From Piscicola geometra (taxonomy: Eukaryota > Annelida > Clitellata > Hirudinida > Piscicolidae): a DNA stretch of 64,000 nt. The notes below the pieces were generated by a model, which had not been told where the DNA came from, did no database searches, and saw nothing but the letters and a program-made list of their open reading frames with translations. Within the stretch, counting starts at the first letter, position 1; every line of letters starts with the position of its first letter. The translations under genes were made by a program, and so were the position numbers. The DNA lies in NCBI GenBank assembly GCA_943735955.1, contig OX030958.1:1870493-1934492 (forward strand), written 5' to 3'. Below, piece by piece: positions 44,901 to 56,911 of this stretch.

Positions 44901-46549
44901 GTAATTCGTTAGCTCATATGTGAATTTGTTTTTGATTATTTAATTTCTGTTATTGGGCGTGAGTACAAAAGAGTTTTTACTCTATTTTCTGTATGCCACA
45001 GTTGAGAAACTCTGCATTTACTTTATAAATTTATTAAATTACTCCAAATATACATCAAATTAATTTTTCTTGCCTTAAAATAAAAACTAATTTTTCTTTA
45101 AAAATTAATTTGCATGTAAGCCGTAGTGTCAAAAAAACAAGAACATTAAATTGGAAGTAAAAACTGTAGATTAAAATGAAACTTATCTGAAAAACTAGAG
45201 CTGTTAGAATAAACCTGATTTCATAATTTCAATACTTTTTTTTTGGCCTGTGTCATTTTTCATATGATAAGAAAAGCGTTTTTTCATTTAATAGAAAAAC
45301 CGCGTGGAAATTATGGTCATAAGATAAAATATTACATTTGATAGATAAAACCTTTTGTAGTATGACGTGAAATTTCTCCCCGCATTTTATATTGGTTTGA
45401 TATTTATAAAAAATCAAGTATTCTTATTTACTATAATTTATTCTTTATTATTGAAATTTTTATTTGAAATAAAATATTTTTTTTAACTTTGTGTATAACA
45501 TTTCATTTTATATAAATAAAAAAGATAATGCATTATTTATAATTTTGTTCAAACAATTTTTTTTTACGGAAGGGCTAAAAAAAGAAATAATATACAGTAT
45601 ATTTGTATCTCATACATTCACCGACTTAAAAAATGTGTAAAAAGTAGAAAAAGAGACAAAAAACAGGAACTCTTTACGTAGACTACCGTGCATTTATTAC
45701 CATACAAATTTCTTAATTATAAATCCGATTTTCTATTGGTTTTTTCATCTACTCGTCATTGCGTGCGTGTAAACTTTTAAATTATTTTTTTACAGGTTCA
45801 CTATTTCAAATAAATGAAAATCGTTTTTATCTATTTTTTTAAACTTATAATTTGTAAAACTTTTAATTCATGTTTTTTTATATTTATCGTTAAAACAATC
45901 ATACTACTTTTCAAAAAAAACCCCTAAATGATTTAAAAAAATAAAACTTACAATTAGAAAAACGCAAACCCGTATGAGCTTCCGAGGTTTCTTGGTACAT
46001 TCAATTGAGTATTAAAACAATCATTTTTGTATATTCAGCTATTATCTTGTCAGTTTTTTGGAACGTTGGCATATGTTTTTAAAAAAAAGAATCTTTGGGA
46101 AGAAAAAACATTTGTGTATAGAGAGCCTTATTAGCAACGCGAATACAAAAACGCTAGAGATAGATTGCTAGAAAGTTTCTGTCACTTGTGATTATTAGCC
46201 AACAACGAAATCGAAAAGTTTACATTCAATCCCATGACTATTTCATTTTTTCCATTTTTGTTTTTTTATTCCAAGTCTTCGTTTCTTTTTTTAAGGAAAA
46301 TCTTACTATTGTTTTTATAAAATAAAATATCTTAACGAGTGAAATTAACATGACAACATTATAAGAAAAAGTTTTCAAGAGGAGTAGAAGTAATGAAAAA
46401 GAAGTTTTGTATAGAAGTGGTTAGATAATTTTAATTATAACATTATAATTGCTCAAATTCTGTTTTTTTCCTTATTTTTTCGCTGGCGAATTAAATTTTA
46501 ATGATAATTTTTTTTATTGACCGGCAAAAAAGGGTGTCATCATGCATAG
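44901..46549. other. AT-rich intron, nothing recognised
   Basis: No feature that I can support in 1.6 kb. Confidence 0.5.
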
Positions 46550-47165
46550 AATTTCTGTTTGGATAGTTGCTAATAAACTGAAAGATAACTACAGCAAGAC
46601 TGAAGTTATATAGCTCTTATCCCGTCGAAACTCTGTTCACACTCTCAAAGATCCAGTTTGCATTTGTCAGAACGAAATAATTCTTTCAGAATGTTCCAGA
46701 AACCTAAGAGTTTATCTCGATAAAGACCTCACCATGACGACACATATCAACAAGATGACTCAAACATGCTTTTTTTTTTGATTAAATTGACTATGGCAAT
46801 ATCATTCTTTCGGGACGGCAATTGACGCAGCTGCAGAAAATTCAGTTTATAATTAACGCAACAGGTGCCAGTAAGTATGATCAAATCAGCCCTGTTTTCA
46901 AGGAGCTCCACTGCCTTCGTGTTGAAAATAAAATGGAATACAAAAACATATTTTCAAAGCACAAGTGTCTGTCCAATGAGTGACCAGATTATTTGTCGAA
47001 CAGCCTTATCGCGAGAGCAGACTCAAACCCCAAGCTCGACTGCGACATGTAAATGGCAAAAAAAAGGAACTTTAATATTCATTTCAATTTTTTTAATTTT
47101 TTTATTGTCGACGTCACTACGTTAATAATATTCGTCGTTGTATTGTGTATTGTATTGTATTGAAA
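46550..47165 (+). mobile_element. Non-LTR retrotransposon 3' fragment with (ATTGT)n tail
   Basis: The + strand reads WIVANKLKDNYSKTEVI, then SECSRNLRVYLDKDLTMTTH, INKMTQTC, and after frame breaks QLTQLQKIQFIINATGASKY then QISPVFKELHCLRVENKMEY. This is the thumb and connection region after a CR1/Rex-type RT (N-LK-N--KTE; NLGV-D--L; IQN-AAR). It ends in tattgtgtattgtattgtat, a pentanucleotide tail of the same unit as the 7738-8726 array. Confidence 0.85.
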
Positions 47166-48081
47166 CTTCACAGCTTTAAAAATAAATACAGCACCACTTA
47201 CATTATTATAAATTTTCATCTTTTATCTATTATTTGTTTTCATAACCAATAAATTTTTCTTAAACACTTATAAAAGAAAATAAACATATATACATTCTGT
47301 TACTGTAGCATCATAGTTGTGGCTAAAAAATTTGCAAACTTTTAACTTTCCGTCACTGTAAGTCTTCTTTAGAGTCTTTCAAACCATTAAGTATTTTATA
47401 GGATTTTTTTAAAGCTTTAAAAAGTTAGCAATTAATGATCAGAAAATCGCTATTGTGATCAGAAAATTCGTTGCGTGACGCAGTAACAAGTGCCCTTATT
47501 ACTGCATTGCTCTATTATCTTTTTTATCAATTATAAAAAACTTTATAAAATGATTTTTTTAATCATGAATTTTTTTAAAGAATTAGTTTAATTAGGTTTT
47601 GAAATGAGTTTCGTTAATAATAATAAAATGAGTAACATGGTTGGTCTACGCCGTAGTAAGACTTAATTAAGATCATTGGGAAAATGAGAATAAAAAAGTT
47701 TAATAATTGAAGAAACATTTTTTTTAGTATTTTACGCGAAACCAACAAAAGAAAAATTGACAATTTTGAATAATCCGCTCTCAGTTTTCTCTTTGCCTTC
47801 ATGAAATCAATAAAACTTAATAAAAAAAATAATTTTAATGTTTTTCTTTTTAGAAAATTATTTCAAACATAAAAGATAAATTTTGATCAATGAAAGTTAA
47901 TTTTGTTATTGGTTTGTTTTTCAAAGATTTGTGAGAATAAATGAGAAAAACTGTTCAATAAATTACTTATAAACTAATCCATTCACAATTTTTTGATGAA
48001 CTTTAAACGCTTCAAAACAATTTTTAAAAATGACTATTTATTAAAATACGTGTTTAAAAAAACATATTTATAACACAAATG
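47166..48081. other. AT-rich intron, nothing recognised
   Basis: A short palindromic ttgcgtgacgcagtaa lies at about 47470 and again at about 50400 (ttgcgtgacgcagta), suggesting a weak dispersed repeat. Confidence 0.5.
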
Positions 48082-48533
48082 AGTAGGGCAAGATGACGAG
48101 CCGGGCAAGATGACGAATGTCTTATATTTTCAGTTTATCCCTAGTTAAAAGCATGAAACGAACACTACTGGCTCTCCTACCTCCCTTTCGTTAAATAATA
48201 GTATGAAAACGTTGAAATCACTAGTTTTGTTTTAGTTGTGAAGCTTGGATTGTTTTCCACGATCACGATAAACTCTGTCGCAGAGATAGGTAACATACTT
48301 AGTTTTAAAAAATATTTATTATTAGTTTATTTATAATACTACCCATGCTTGTCTCATGCCCCGGTACTGGGGCAAGATGAACATTTAATAGAGTTGTAGA
48401 AAAAAAATTATTCCTTTGTTATATTTATTTTTAGAAGTAGATGTTGATATATCTATTACAACAAAAGAATGCTTAACAGTTTATGGGAAAAAAAGTTAAA
48501 TAACAAAACGAGATAAGACGTCATCTTGCCCCG
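48082..48533. mobile_element. Miniature inverted-repeat element (GGGGCAAGATGACG ends)
   Basis: Left tagggcaagatgacgagccg plus a tandem second gggcaagatgacg; right, reverse-complemented, ggggcaagatgacgtcttat. An inner pair atgccccggtactggggcaa forms a hairpin at about 48357. No coding sequence. Size and structure fit a MITE. Confidence 0.75.
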
Positions 48534-48827
48534 ATTACTACATGAATAATATAGAATGTTAAAAAAATATTCATTGAAATAAACTTAAATTTTCTCCAAC
48601 ATTTTGTTTATATTTCATTATTCTTTAGATATAAAAAAATAATATCTAATAATAATATACTAAAAATCAACTAAAATCAGCTTTAGAGATTATAATTCAT
48701 AAATCTTTTTTTCTACTTTATAGGCATGTCAACTATGGTTGAAAGATACAAAATCATTAATTTCAAAATGAATTACACATAAAAAAATAAACTCTCGGAA
48801 TGAAAAGTAAGCCTAGAGTGTATCAAC

Positions 48828-48962
48828 ACTTGGCTTGACCTCGGATGAACGAGAAGCCGAGTTTGTAACGACTTTTGGCTTGACCAACCACGAAAGTTCC
48901 TAGGTTCGAATGCAACCGATGCCCTAGTAACCTATAGGCAACCGAAGTGGCCTGGAAATAGA
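48828..48962 (+). mobile_element. tRNA-derived SINE fragment, second family
   Basis: gagtttgtaacgacttttgg, the B box taggttcgaatg, and ccgatgccctagtaacctat match the SINE at 9843-10022. It is cut at the right by the hAT remnant. Confidence 0.68.
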
Positions 48963-49757
48963 AGGCGGACTGGGTAGCCGCGGGAACGGGAATGAAAATT
49001 AATTTCGACACAGGAAACGTCGAGAACCGGGAATAGGTTTTCAGAACGGTAACGGGAACGTGAAAAAACGAAAACGGGAATCAACTTTAAAATCGGGAAC
49101 GGGAATAAAAGTTATTAGGATTGGATTCCTTAAAAATTATTTTTCAGCAAACCTCTAATAATGGAAATCTATATTTCATCGATACTCTATACTTAAAAAA
49201 AATATTAAATGTAATAGAAATGTATAACATAGCCACCATTCCATTGTCAATTTTTAAATCTCCAACATCACATTGTCAATGTCTATATCTCCAACATTAC
49301 ATTGTCAATGTCGAAATCTCCAACATTTGAAGTTGTTATGCCGAGTTTAACCATTAGGGAGATTAGAACAAATAGGTGATGATTAAAACTTGTCAAATGA
49401 AATCAAACTAGTCAGTTATATTATTTTATTTTTATTTTTTAAATTAATAATTTGATTTTAAATTTTTCATTTTCAGTTTATTATTTCGAAAAGATGCCCA
49501 TTGAACTTATTCATATGGCAGCATGGTTTTTGCATCACCAGTATAATAAGAAAAGAGTTTGGGATAGAAAAGAAATAAATACCAAGACTTTCATTAGAGA
49601 AAATTTAATTTCATTTTTTACAGCCAGTTCCGTTTAGAAAAAAATGGTTATTTAAACCTATTATGTTTTTTTTATAATACATTTTTAATACTATCAAATT
49701 ATACGAAGGAATTAATTTTTGCAGTTGTGGAGAATAAAAATGTTGTCAAAAAACTAA
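48963..49757 (+). mobile_element. hAT element, CGGGAACGGGA family, copy 4 (truncated)
   Basis: ccgcgggaacgggaatgaaa, then ttaatttcg, matches 5430-5460. Collinearity with copy 1 runs through the 25-bp subterminal units, ttcagcaaacctctaa, gattagaacaaa and catatggcagcatg, and stops at gttgtggagaataaaaatgt then tgtcaaaaaac (49757). The C-terminal coding part and right end are missing. Three tandem aaatctccaacatcacattg-type units at 49255-49325 are extra to this copy. Confidence 0.85.
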
Positions 49758-51096
49758 AATGCAGAGTACTGGTGTCATTCTAAAAGATTATGACCTGAAT
49801 TTTTGAAATAATGACAGAGTGTTGAAAGACTTACAAAGCTACATGTACTTTGTAACGATACGAATCTTTCCTTTTTCATCGCTAATAAAAATTGTTTTTA
49901 AAGCATAATTAAATTGAATTAATTTAAATAACATAATTTGTCATTTTTCATTATATTAAACAGTTTAAAAATAATTATTGAGAAGATAAAAATTGCAATT
50001 AATAAATAATACTTTAAAATTTCAACAACAAAAATTGTGGCTGAATAAAATCACAACTTATCAGAAAATGTTTACATACGTCAGCCAGTTAGCCGGCAAA
50101 GTGTGAAAGTTTTTCAACTTGACTATTAATGAATAGAAATTATAGACTTACAATTTTAAATATTGTTTAAAAAAAAATTTTAATAAAAAAATATATTTTG
50201 AAGAAAAAATATATATTTTTTCTGTAGTTTGGATCACATAATATAAATGGTTTGAATTTTATAGTAATATTTTATTCCTAAGTGGCAATTTCGTCATGGT
50301 AAGCCTCTTACGTTTTTTAAATGCTTTTAATTATATATTTTGGAAGGATTTAAAAGTTATTATTTTTCTCACAAAACTGCTATTAGCTTCAAAAAATGTG
50401 TTGCGTGACGCAGTATTTAAAAGCAATAAAAATTATCAAAAGACTAAATATATATCTCAAAGAGCTTTGAATAGTTTATTCTTTTTTAAATAAATTATAC
50501 TTTATTTTACTCAATATTTTTTGTATAATCAACATTAATTAACATTGAAGCTATTCTACGATTAGAAATTTTAATCTGCATTAGCAATCATGAACGAAAA
50601 AAGTTGCAAAGTAAAAATAAATGTTTTAACTACCTTATTATTGGAAATTTTACTCAGAGTAAAAATCAAGTCTCAGAATTAATATTAAATAGTTCTCAGG
50701 CTTGTAGCCAGGAGTACTAAAGGGGAAAGGGGGAAAGTTAAAAGCTACACTGCCGTGCCAAAGCAAAAGGAAGCAAGTCACAAAAACATAATTTTACAGG
50801 AAACGCAAAACTAATCTTTTTTTAAACCTCTCTGTGACCATTATAATTTTATGCAATAGTGATATTCTATAGGGTTTTTTCCATAGTGTTTGTTTATTTT
50901 GAAAAAACCCATTTTAATAATTCAAATTATCAATGTTTTTACCACATAATATTAACGTTGAGTGAAACCTCCGAATAGTCTTCATTATAATTATTTTGCG
51001 ATCATTCCATCGCATTGTAAACTATTTTTGACGTGAATTTAGTAAAGATCACTCAAAATAACATACATATTATCATTTTCACTATCACCTACCTAC
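49758..51096. other. AT-rich intron, nothing recognised
   Basis: No feature that I can support. Confidence 0.5.
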
Positions 51097-51150
51097 TTAG
51101 CGCTTTTGTTCACTTAGTAAAGGGCGCTATACAAATAATTATGGATTGAC
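51097..51150 (+). repeat. LINE/SINE 3' tail remnant
   Basis: tagcgcttttgttcacttag, then taaagggcgctatacaaata, then attatggattga; identical core to 7826-7875. It lies 60 bp upstream of the TM6 exon. Confidence 0.8.
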
Positions 51151-51211
51151 CTACCAACTAACCATTTTTACGAACCCTGTCACTACTATTTTATTCACCA
51201 TTTTTATCTAG

Positions 51212-51350
51212 AAAAGCAGTCAAAGCCACAGTAGTTCTTTTTCCTCTTCTGGGTCTGACCAACACTCTCTTCCTCATCCCTCCTCCTCTCGACTACTATG
51301 TCTTGACCTACATCTACAGAGCCACAAACGCCGTCTTACAGTCTTCACAG
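51212..51350 (+). CDS. Class B GPCR exon: TM6, ECL3, TM7 start
   Basis: Acceptor ccatttttatctag; donor tcttcacag|gttgta. Enters in phase 2 (aa|a = Lys), leaves in phase 0. It encodes KAVKATVVLFPLLGLTNTLF, then LIPPPLDYYVLTYIYR and ATNAVLQSSQ. KA-x-KA and PLLGLTN are TM6 signatures. The PPP in ECL3 helps little in deciding the subfamily. Confidence 0.97.
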
Positions 51351-51567
51351 GTTGTAAAAAATAAATGTTAAATTATCATTATTTTTAGAGTTAACACTAG
51401 TTGAGTATTTTATTCGTTGAAAGGTATTTCAAAGGATACTTGAAAGCCAAAGCATACGAATAGAAATCTGTTCAAATCATAGAAAGAAATGTCGGGTAGT
51501 ATGGGATTCCAAGGTTTTAGCTGAGCTTATGTTTTAAATAAAATAGAAAACTTATTCACTCTCAAAA

Positions 51568-51661
51568 TAGACCCCAATGATTGAATGGAGCAAAAAAAGT
51601 CACTTGATTGCTGTTCTACCGCTCGCTTAAGGCTAGAAAGTGTTTTGTGACGTTCAAAAGT
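51568..51661 (-). repeat. Dispersed ~100-bp repeat, copy 2 (inverted)
   Basis: ccaatgattgaatggagcaa ... cacttgattgctgttctacc, then gctcgcttaaggctagaaag; reverse complement of 19787-19890. Confidence 0.8.
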
Positions 51662-52523
51662 TTTAACAAGCATATTTTTAAAAATTTCAAATTGAATATT
51701 GATTTTTTATATGCTTTTGATACTTAAAGATTATTTTTTCCAAATTACAAAAATATATAACATCAATTTTTGAAAATGTCATATTATTACGAATGATTTT
51801 ACTATTTACTAATAAAGTTTTAAATTTTCCTTTTTCAAAATTAAATGAGTTATTAAAAAAAATAAATGTCATTCCATAATACATTACTTTCCTATATTAT
51901 TATTGAAGCAAAACAAGTTCTTTCAAAATTCAGAAACCCCTCAATATATTCAACAAAAATGATTTAAGAAGCCTTTATCACAATAAAAAAGTTCTTAATA
52001 AAAATGTCTTACTTAATTTAATCATTATCTTGATTTCGAGTGCTTTACTTGACATATAACGTCTATTCAATATTTTCTAGAAAATTCAAAACTATCACAT
52101 GGCACTTTATTCAGTTTTGTTAAAAGTAAATATAAAGACACCAAATAAAAAGTTAAGAAAAAAACAAAGTACCAAAGTTCATTATAATATATTAAAACCG
52201 AAAAATAAATTTTAATTTATGATCATTACTACTTGCTTTTTGAAAAAAGTCTATAAATCTTTTCTATCTATTCTTTTCTATTTTTGTATCGAAAAACTTT
52301 TGCTTAAGTAAAGTACACTTAAGATTATACTTATAGTTATCTCTTTTTCAGTATTTCAAAATTTGTTTCTATTTTTTATGTTATAAAAATGGAAAAATAT
52401 ATTTGTATTTTTTAAAAAGTATAAATACAAACTTTTGTATTAGTACTATCTCATTTTCAAACAATTACTTTTTTTACTATTTATACTTTTTATTAAAAAA
52501 TAGTAATACTAGGATTATAATTA
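51662..52523. other. AT-rich intron, nothing recognised
   Basis: No feature that I can support. Confidence 0.5.
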
Positions 52524-52650
52524 AGGCTGTTCCACGATTAAAATTCTTATTGCCCTTTACAAAAATAATCCACATTCGAAAAAAAAAAGAATCCATAAAT
52601 GATAAAAATTGCAAATGTCACACATCATTTTTGAGTGAGTTACCATAACT
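52524..52650 (-). mobile_element. hAT element fragment (family of 38578), inverted
   Basis: aaggctgttccacgattaaa and ccataaatgataaaaattgc, then aaatgtcacacatc, then gagtgagttac, are the reverse complement of the right end and the last codons (SNWLKKDV) of the 38578 element. The middle is deleted. Confidence 0.8.
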
Positions 52651-52686
52651 ATTTCAACTAACTTTTTACAAATTATATCACTGCAG

Positions 52687-52728
52687 GGCCTGTTTGTGTC
52701 AGTGATTTACTGCTTCATGAACGCTGAT
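52687..52728 (+). CDS. Class B GPCR exon: end of TM7 (42 nt)
   Basis: Acceptor aaattatatcactgcag, donor gctgat|gtgagt, phase 0 on both sides. It encodes GLFVSVIYCFMNAD. With the preceding exon this gives SSQ-GLFVSVIYCFMN, the class B TM7 signature. Such a 42-nt exon at this position is typical of secretin-family genes. Confidence 0.95.
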
Positions 52729-53117
52729 GTGAGTTGGAGCAACCTTACGTAAAAATATAAACAGATGGACACAATGAGCACACAAACAAATTCTCATAAA
52801 CAAAAATATAAATAAGAGCAATGCAAAAAAATGAATTCTTGAATTTTTTTATGGGGCATCATTCAAAAATGTTCTAATATATAAACAAAATAATTTTTAC
52901 AATTTTCTCTGTTTTTGACACATGTTAAATTGTTGCTACCACATTGCAATTTTTAAAGTTATTATTTATTTTATCTCATTTTCGTAATAACATGACTGCT
53001 TTACTATGCCCGATGCATATTATTAATTTTTTAAATGATGGAAAGACAATGCAACTTCTATTTATTTTTGTTAATTTAATTCAGTAATATTACTTATTTT
53101 TTTAATAAAATTTTTAA
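52729..53117. other. AT-rich intron, nothing recognised
   Basis: No feature that I can support. Confidence 0.45.
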
Positions 53118-55578
53118 TGGGTTAATCCAGATTTGACTACAGACTTTGTATCTTTCTATATATAGGTTTTCAATTTCAAAAAAACTTTAAACTCATGCAT
53201 ATATAAATGATTTCAAATACAATAGATGCATCAATCTTTTTTAATTTAGCAAATAGTTTTTAAGATTATTAGAGAACACCTACAGTTATAAAACTTCATC
53301 TAAAAAACAATATAAACCTTCGAAATTTAATTTTTGTGTAGTTTTCTTTTTCCCTTCTGTTTTACTCACAATCTTCACTATATGCTGCGTAAATGAAAAA
53401 TTTAAAATCAATTTTTTAAATGGCGGCCGTTATGACGGCCATTTAAATCTCCGTAACCTATTATTTTACACTAAAATAGCTATTATTACTTCATGAAATG
53501 GTTTTGAAAATAATTTAATTAATATTTCTTTACTTTTTAACGTTAAAACTTGAAATATTAAAAAAAAACCTAGTATTGTAAAAAAAATCTATATTAACAA
53601 GCAGATCATGAAAATGTATTAATGTCCCGATTCCCATTATGAGAGTCGGGACAAATAGTGCTATTTCAATAGTTTCATAAATAATATTATTAGACAATAT
53701 TTATGTCAAAATACTTTTCATCCAATGCATTCTTCAATTAATATCATAAAAAAATAAAAAACTACTGTAAATTCGTGACACCTAATACTAGAGAATTGGA
53801 ACATTTTGTGTTAACGTCATGGTGTACATGATATAAAATAATTATACGAAAATAAAACATAAGAGCCCAATATTTCACATTTGTCTTCTCTATACACATG
53901 AACTGTATTAAGAAAAAAAATACAAGTATATTAGAGAGCGACCGAAACAGATATTTTTATTTCGGCCGAAACCGAAATTAGGCCGAATTTAAAATCCCAT
54001 TTTTGGCCAAAACCGAAATTATGCCGAAATTGAAATTCACTTTTCGGCCGAAACCGAAATTACACCGAAATTGTAATAAAATTTTCGACCGAAACCGAAG
54101 CCGAAACCGAAATGTTTCCCAACTTTTATCAAAAACAAAAAAATAGTATTTAAGGCTGACAATGCCAATTTAATAAGTAAATCCAAAAAAGCGTATATTT
54201 TAAGCCAAAAAATAAAAGTTGTTCAACAACAAAAATGATCTACATAAGTAATTGTTTATTAAAATCAAAAAATAGTATTGAATGATGACAATTTCTGTTT
54301 AATAATTAAATCCAAACAAACGAATATTGTAAGCAATAAATAACTGTTTTTAAACATTTTCACCAAGAAGGTTGCTGCGACGATCTACGTAGATTTGCCC
54401 TGCAGAACTAAATAGTTGCTCGCTAGCCACACTCGTATTTTTGAGCAGCAAGCTCACGATATGAATATTGACTACAATGCCAATAAGCCAAAATATTGGA
54501 TGTTCTGTTGATTCTAGGCTCTTTAAAATACGCCAGCATTTATTTTTGAATTAATGAATGAAAGCCAAATCTTCTCGGGCTTACGATTCATATACATTGT
54601 TTATCTCAGCAAGGATATCTAGAATTCCAAATGCTTGTACATGTCATTCGAACAATTAGTCTAATGACACCCATAATTCAATCAACCACGATAACTAATA
54701 GATATCTAATAGAAATGAGAATTGAACCCGAAGTTAATAGTTCTAGTTCGATTGAGGATATACAGATACTTACTTTTGACAATTAAATTTTTGTAAACAT
54801 ATGCTTTTAAAAATAAATTTTAAAAAAAAGTTTTGTTAAATATCATCATTGAACGTATGCCAATTAACTTATATTTCAATCAAATGGTTGTTGTTCTAGA
54901 TGCTTGTATATGTTATTCGAAAAATTAGTCTGATGACACCGATAAATCAATCAATCACGATAACTAAGATATCTAATAGAGATGAGAATCGAAGCCAAAC
55001 TTAATAGTTCGAGTTTGATTGAGGATGCAAATATATCAGATAAACTACATAAATAAATAAAAAATTCGGTTTTTCGGTAAATATGAGATCCATTTCGGCC
55101 GAAACCGAAATTGAGCCAAAATTAAAAAATTATTTTCGGCCGAAACCGAAAAATTGCCGAAACTAAGAAAATTGGCAATTTCGGCGCCGAAACCGAAACC
55201 GAACCGAATTTCGGTCGGTCTCTAAAGTATATTACTCACTTGTTGCTTGAAAAATAACGATGATCAACGGGACGCTAGAATCAGAACAGAACTGAATAAA
55301 TCAAACCGGATAGAACTTACTAAAACATAAACCTGAACATTTAATATTTGAAATTTGTAAAAGAAATTTTAGACATGCGTTTTTAGCCTATTTTCAATTT
55401 TTAAATAGTTAGAAACTATAATATCGGGGTATTTAATATGAATATTTTAAATAGATAATATTTATATATTCCTTTTCTTAAAAAAAAATACATCCAGTCT
55501 TGTATACGATTTTCCATTTTTTTAAAAATATGTAAGACACTGCAAATCTAAGTCTGTGATCGATTTTGGATTAACCCA
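53118..55578. mobile_element. Non-coding TIR element (TGGGTTAATCC family), copy B, inverted
   Basis: Left tgggttaatccagatttgac; right, reverse-complemented, tgggttaatccaaaatcgat. In inverted order it matches copy A (28421-29832) through aatggcg..ccatt, the cttcatgaaatgg stretch and the ggtgtc/acacc-like block. A palindrome aatggcggccgttatgacgg, then ccatt, lies at 53419. Interrupted by the hAT element at 53932-55224. Without it, about 1.16 kb remains. Confidence 0.78.
53932..55224 (-). mobile_element. hAT element with CGGCCGAAACCGAAAT subterminal repeats (nested)
   Basis: Termini tagagagcgaccgaaa and, from the right, tagagaccgaccgaaa; perfect 8-bp duplication aagtatat (53924-53931 and 55225-55232). 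Subterminal tcggccgaaaccgaaatt units occur at both ends (53970-54110; 55070-55205). A minus-strand remnant near 54360-54460 reads IVSLLLKNTSVASEQLFSSA, then GQIYVDRRSNLLGEN, the hAT dimerisation signature. A duplicated block (about 54620-54770 and 54895-55030) sits in the middle. Confidence 0.94.
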
Positions 55579-56734
55579 TGTATTCAATTCACTGTTTCCT
55601 GTACGGGATAGAAAACTATAAAAACTATATAAAGACAGTGAAGGAGAACAATCTGTGGAAGGACATCCTGTACTCGTTTCTGAAGAAGAAATTAATCAGC
55701 TGCTTGCGGTTCCTAAATTTCCAGTAGAAACAGATAAAGCTACAGCATCTGCAGCTTTTGAATGAGCTGTTCCATGGGACTTTATCAAAGAATCAGTCAT
55801 CTGACACCACGGCCGTGAATAATGAAAATTCATTCAAGCATGTGTTTTTCTAGAGCGAAAAATGCTTAAAAAAATGTTGGGGCTGGTCTGTCATCATCAT
55901 ATGGTTTAAATTTTTCAAGTAGTCATTTGGTCTTTAAACAGGTTCAGACAAAGCAACTTTTAAGCGGTTCGAAGAGCACTGGTCATTCATTGATGAATCA
56001 GCATTTCATACTGTTCAAAAAGATGTGTCTAGTACATAAGTCGTTGTTATGATTTGTTAAAAAAGTGTCGAATTTTCACAAAAACAGCGCACGATTTATC
56101 AAACTAATGAGGGTAATCGAGAGCTACTTGACCTGTCTTTTAAAGAAATTCATCGTGCTAGGTAGAAGACCAAAGCTTTCAAAATATAGCTACTTTGAGC
56201 CCAATTTTGACTCACAGCAAAAAAAAAACAAGTTCTCCGAAAAAAAAACATTTTGACTGAAATAATTTACACAAGAGCTTTTCGAAATAGTCTCTGGCTA
56301 ATCAAAGGCATACAGAGGTTAAGGTTAGAGTTTAGGTTAGTTCAACTTATTAATGTATTATGCTATCATGCATGAGTAAAGAGTAAAACTGTTGAAATTA
56401 TAAAACTTGTCGTATCATTTAAAAATGCTTATCATAAATCCTATTTTTTACTATATGTTTATTTATGTAAAATTTACATACAGATCCACAGATTTCAATT
56501 GTTTTTTTGAAAAAAGTATTAAACACTTCTTGTGTTTGTCAGAAGAAAATGTTGCATTGGCCTTTTTCGATGATGAAATACCATTTAAAGTACCAAAAGA
56601 AAATGGAGAGATGCTTGAAAACAAAGGGTTATTGAAAAAAGCAATAATTCAAAAAACTCGATGAATTTGTTTAAGATAACAGCTATCGTTTTTTTCATAA
56701 AGTACTAGTACTAGTATTAGTCTTTATAGTTCCT
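55579..56734 (+). other. Unrecognised stretch with decayed coding-like segments
   Basis: At 55635-55770 a + strand frame reads DSEGEQSVEGHPVLVSEEE, INQLLAVPKF..ETDKATAS and then a stop. At 56465-56660 another frame reads FFEKSIKHFLCLSEENVALA then FFDDEIPFKVPKENGE. Composition is less AT-rich than the surroundings. I recognise neither. They may be transposase remnants. No splice borders make them receptor exons. Confidence 0.4.
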
Positions 56735-56911
56735 TTGTCTCGACACTCTATATATTTATTTTTATCTCCCTTTTTTTCTTCTCTCCCTCTGTCTCCAGAT
56801 CGCTTCCACACTTCTCATCACCACTTCTTCCATCCTCCGATCTTCCTCCTGGTAACCAAGGACCTCTTCCATCGGGTCCTGTTCTCCACGCTCCCTTCTC
56901 CAAACCGTCAG

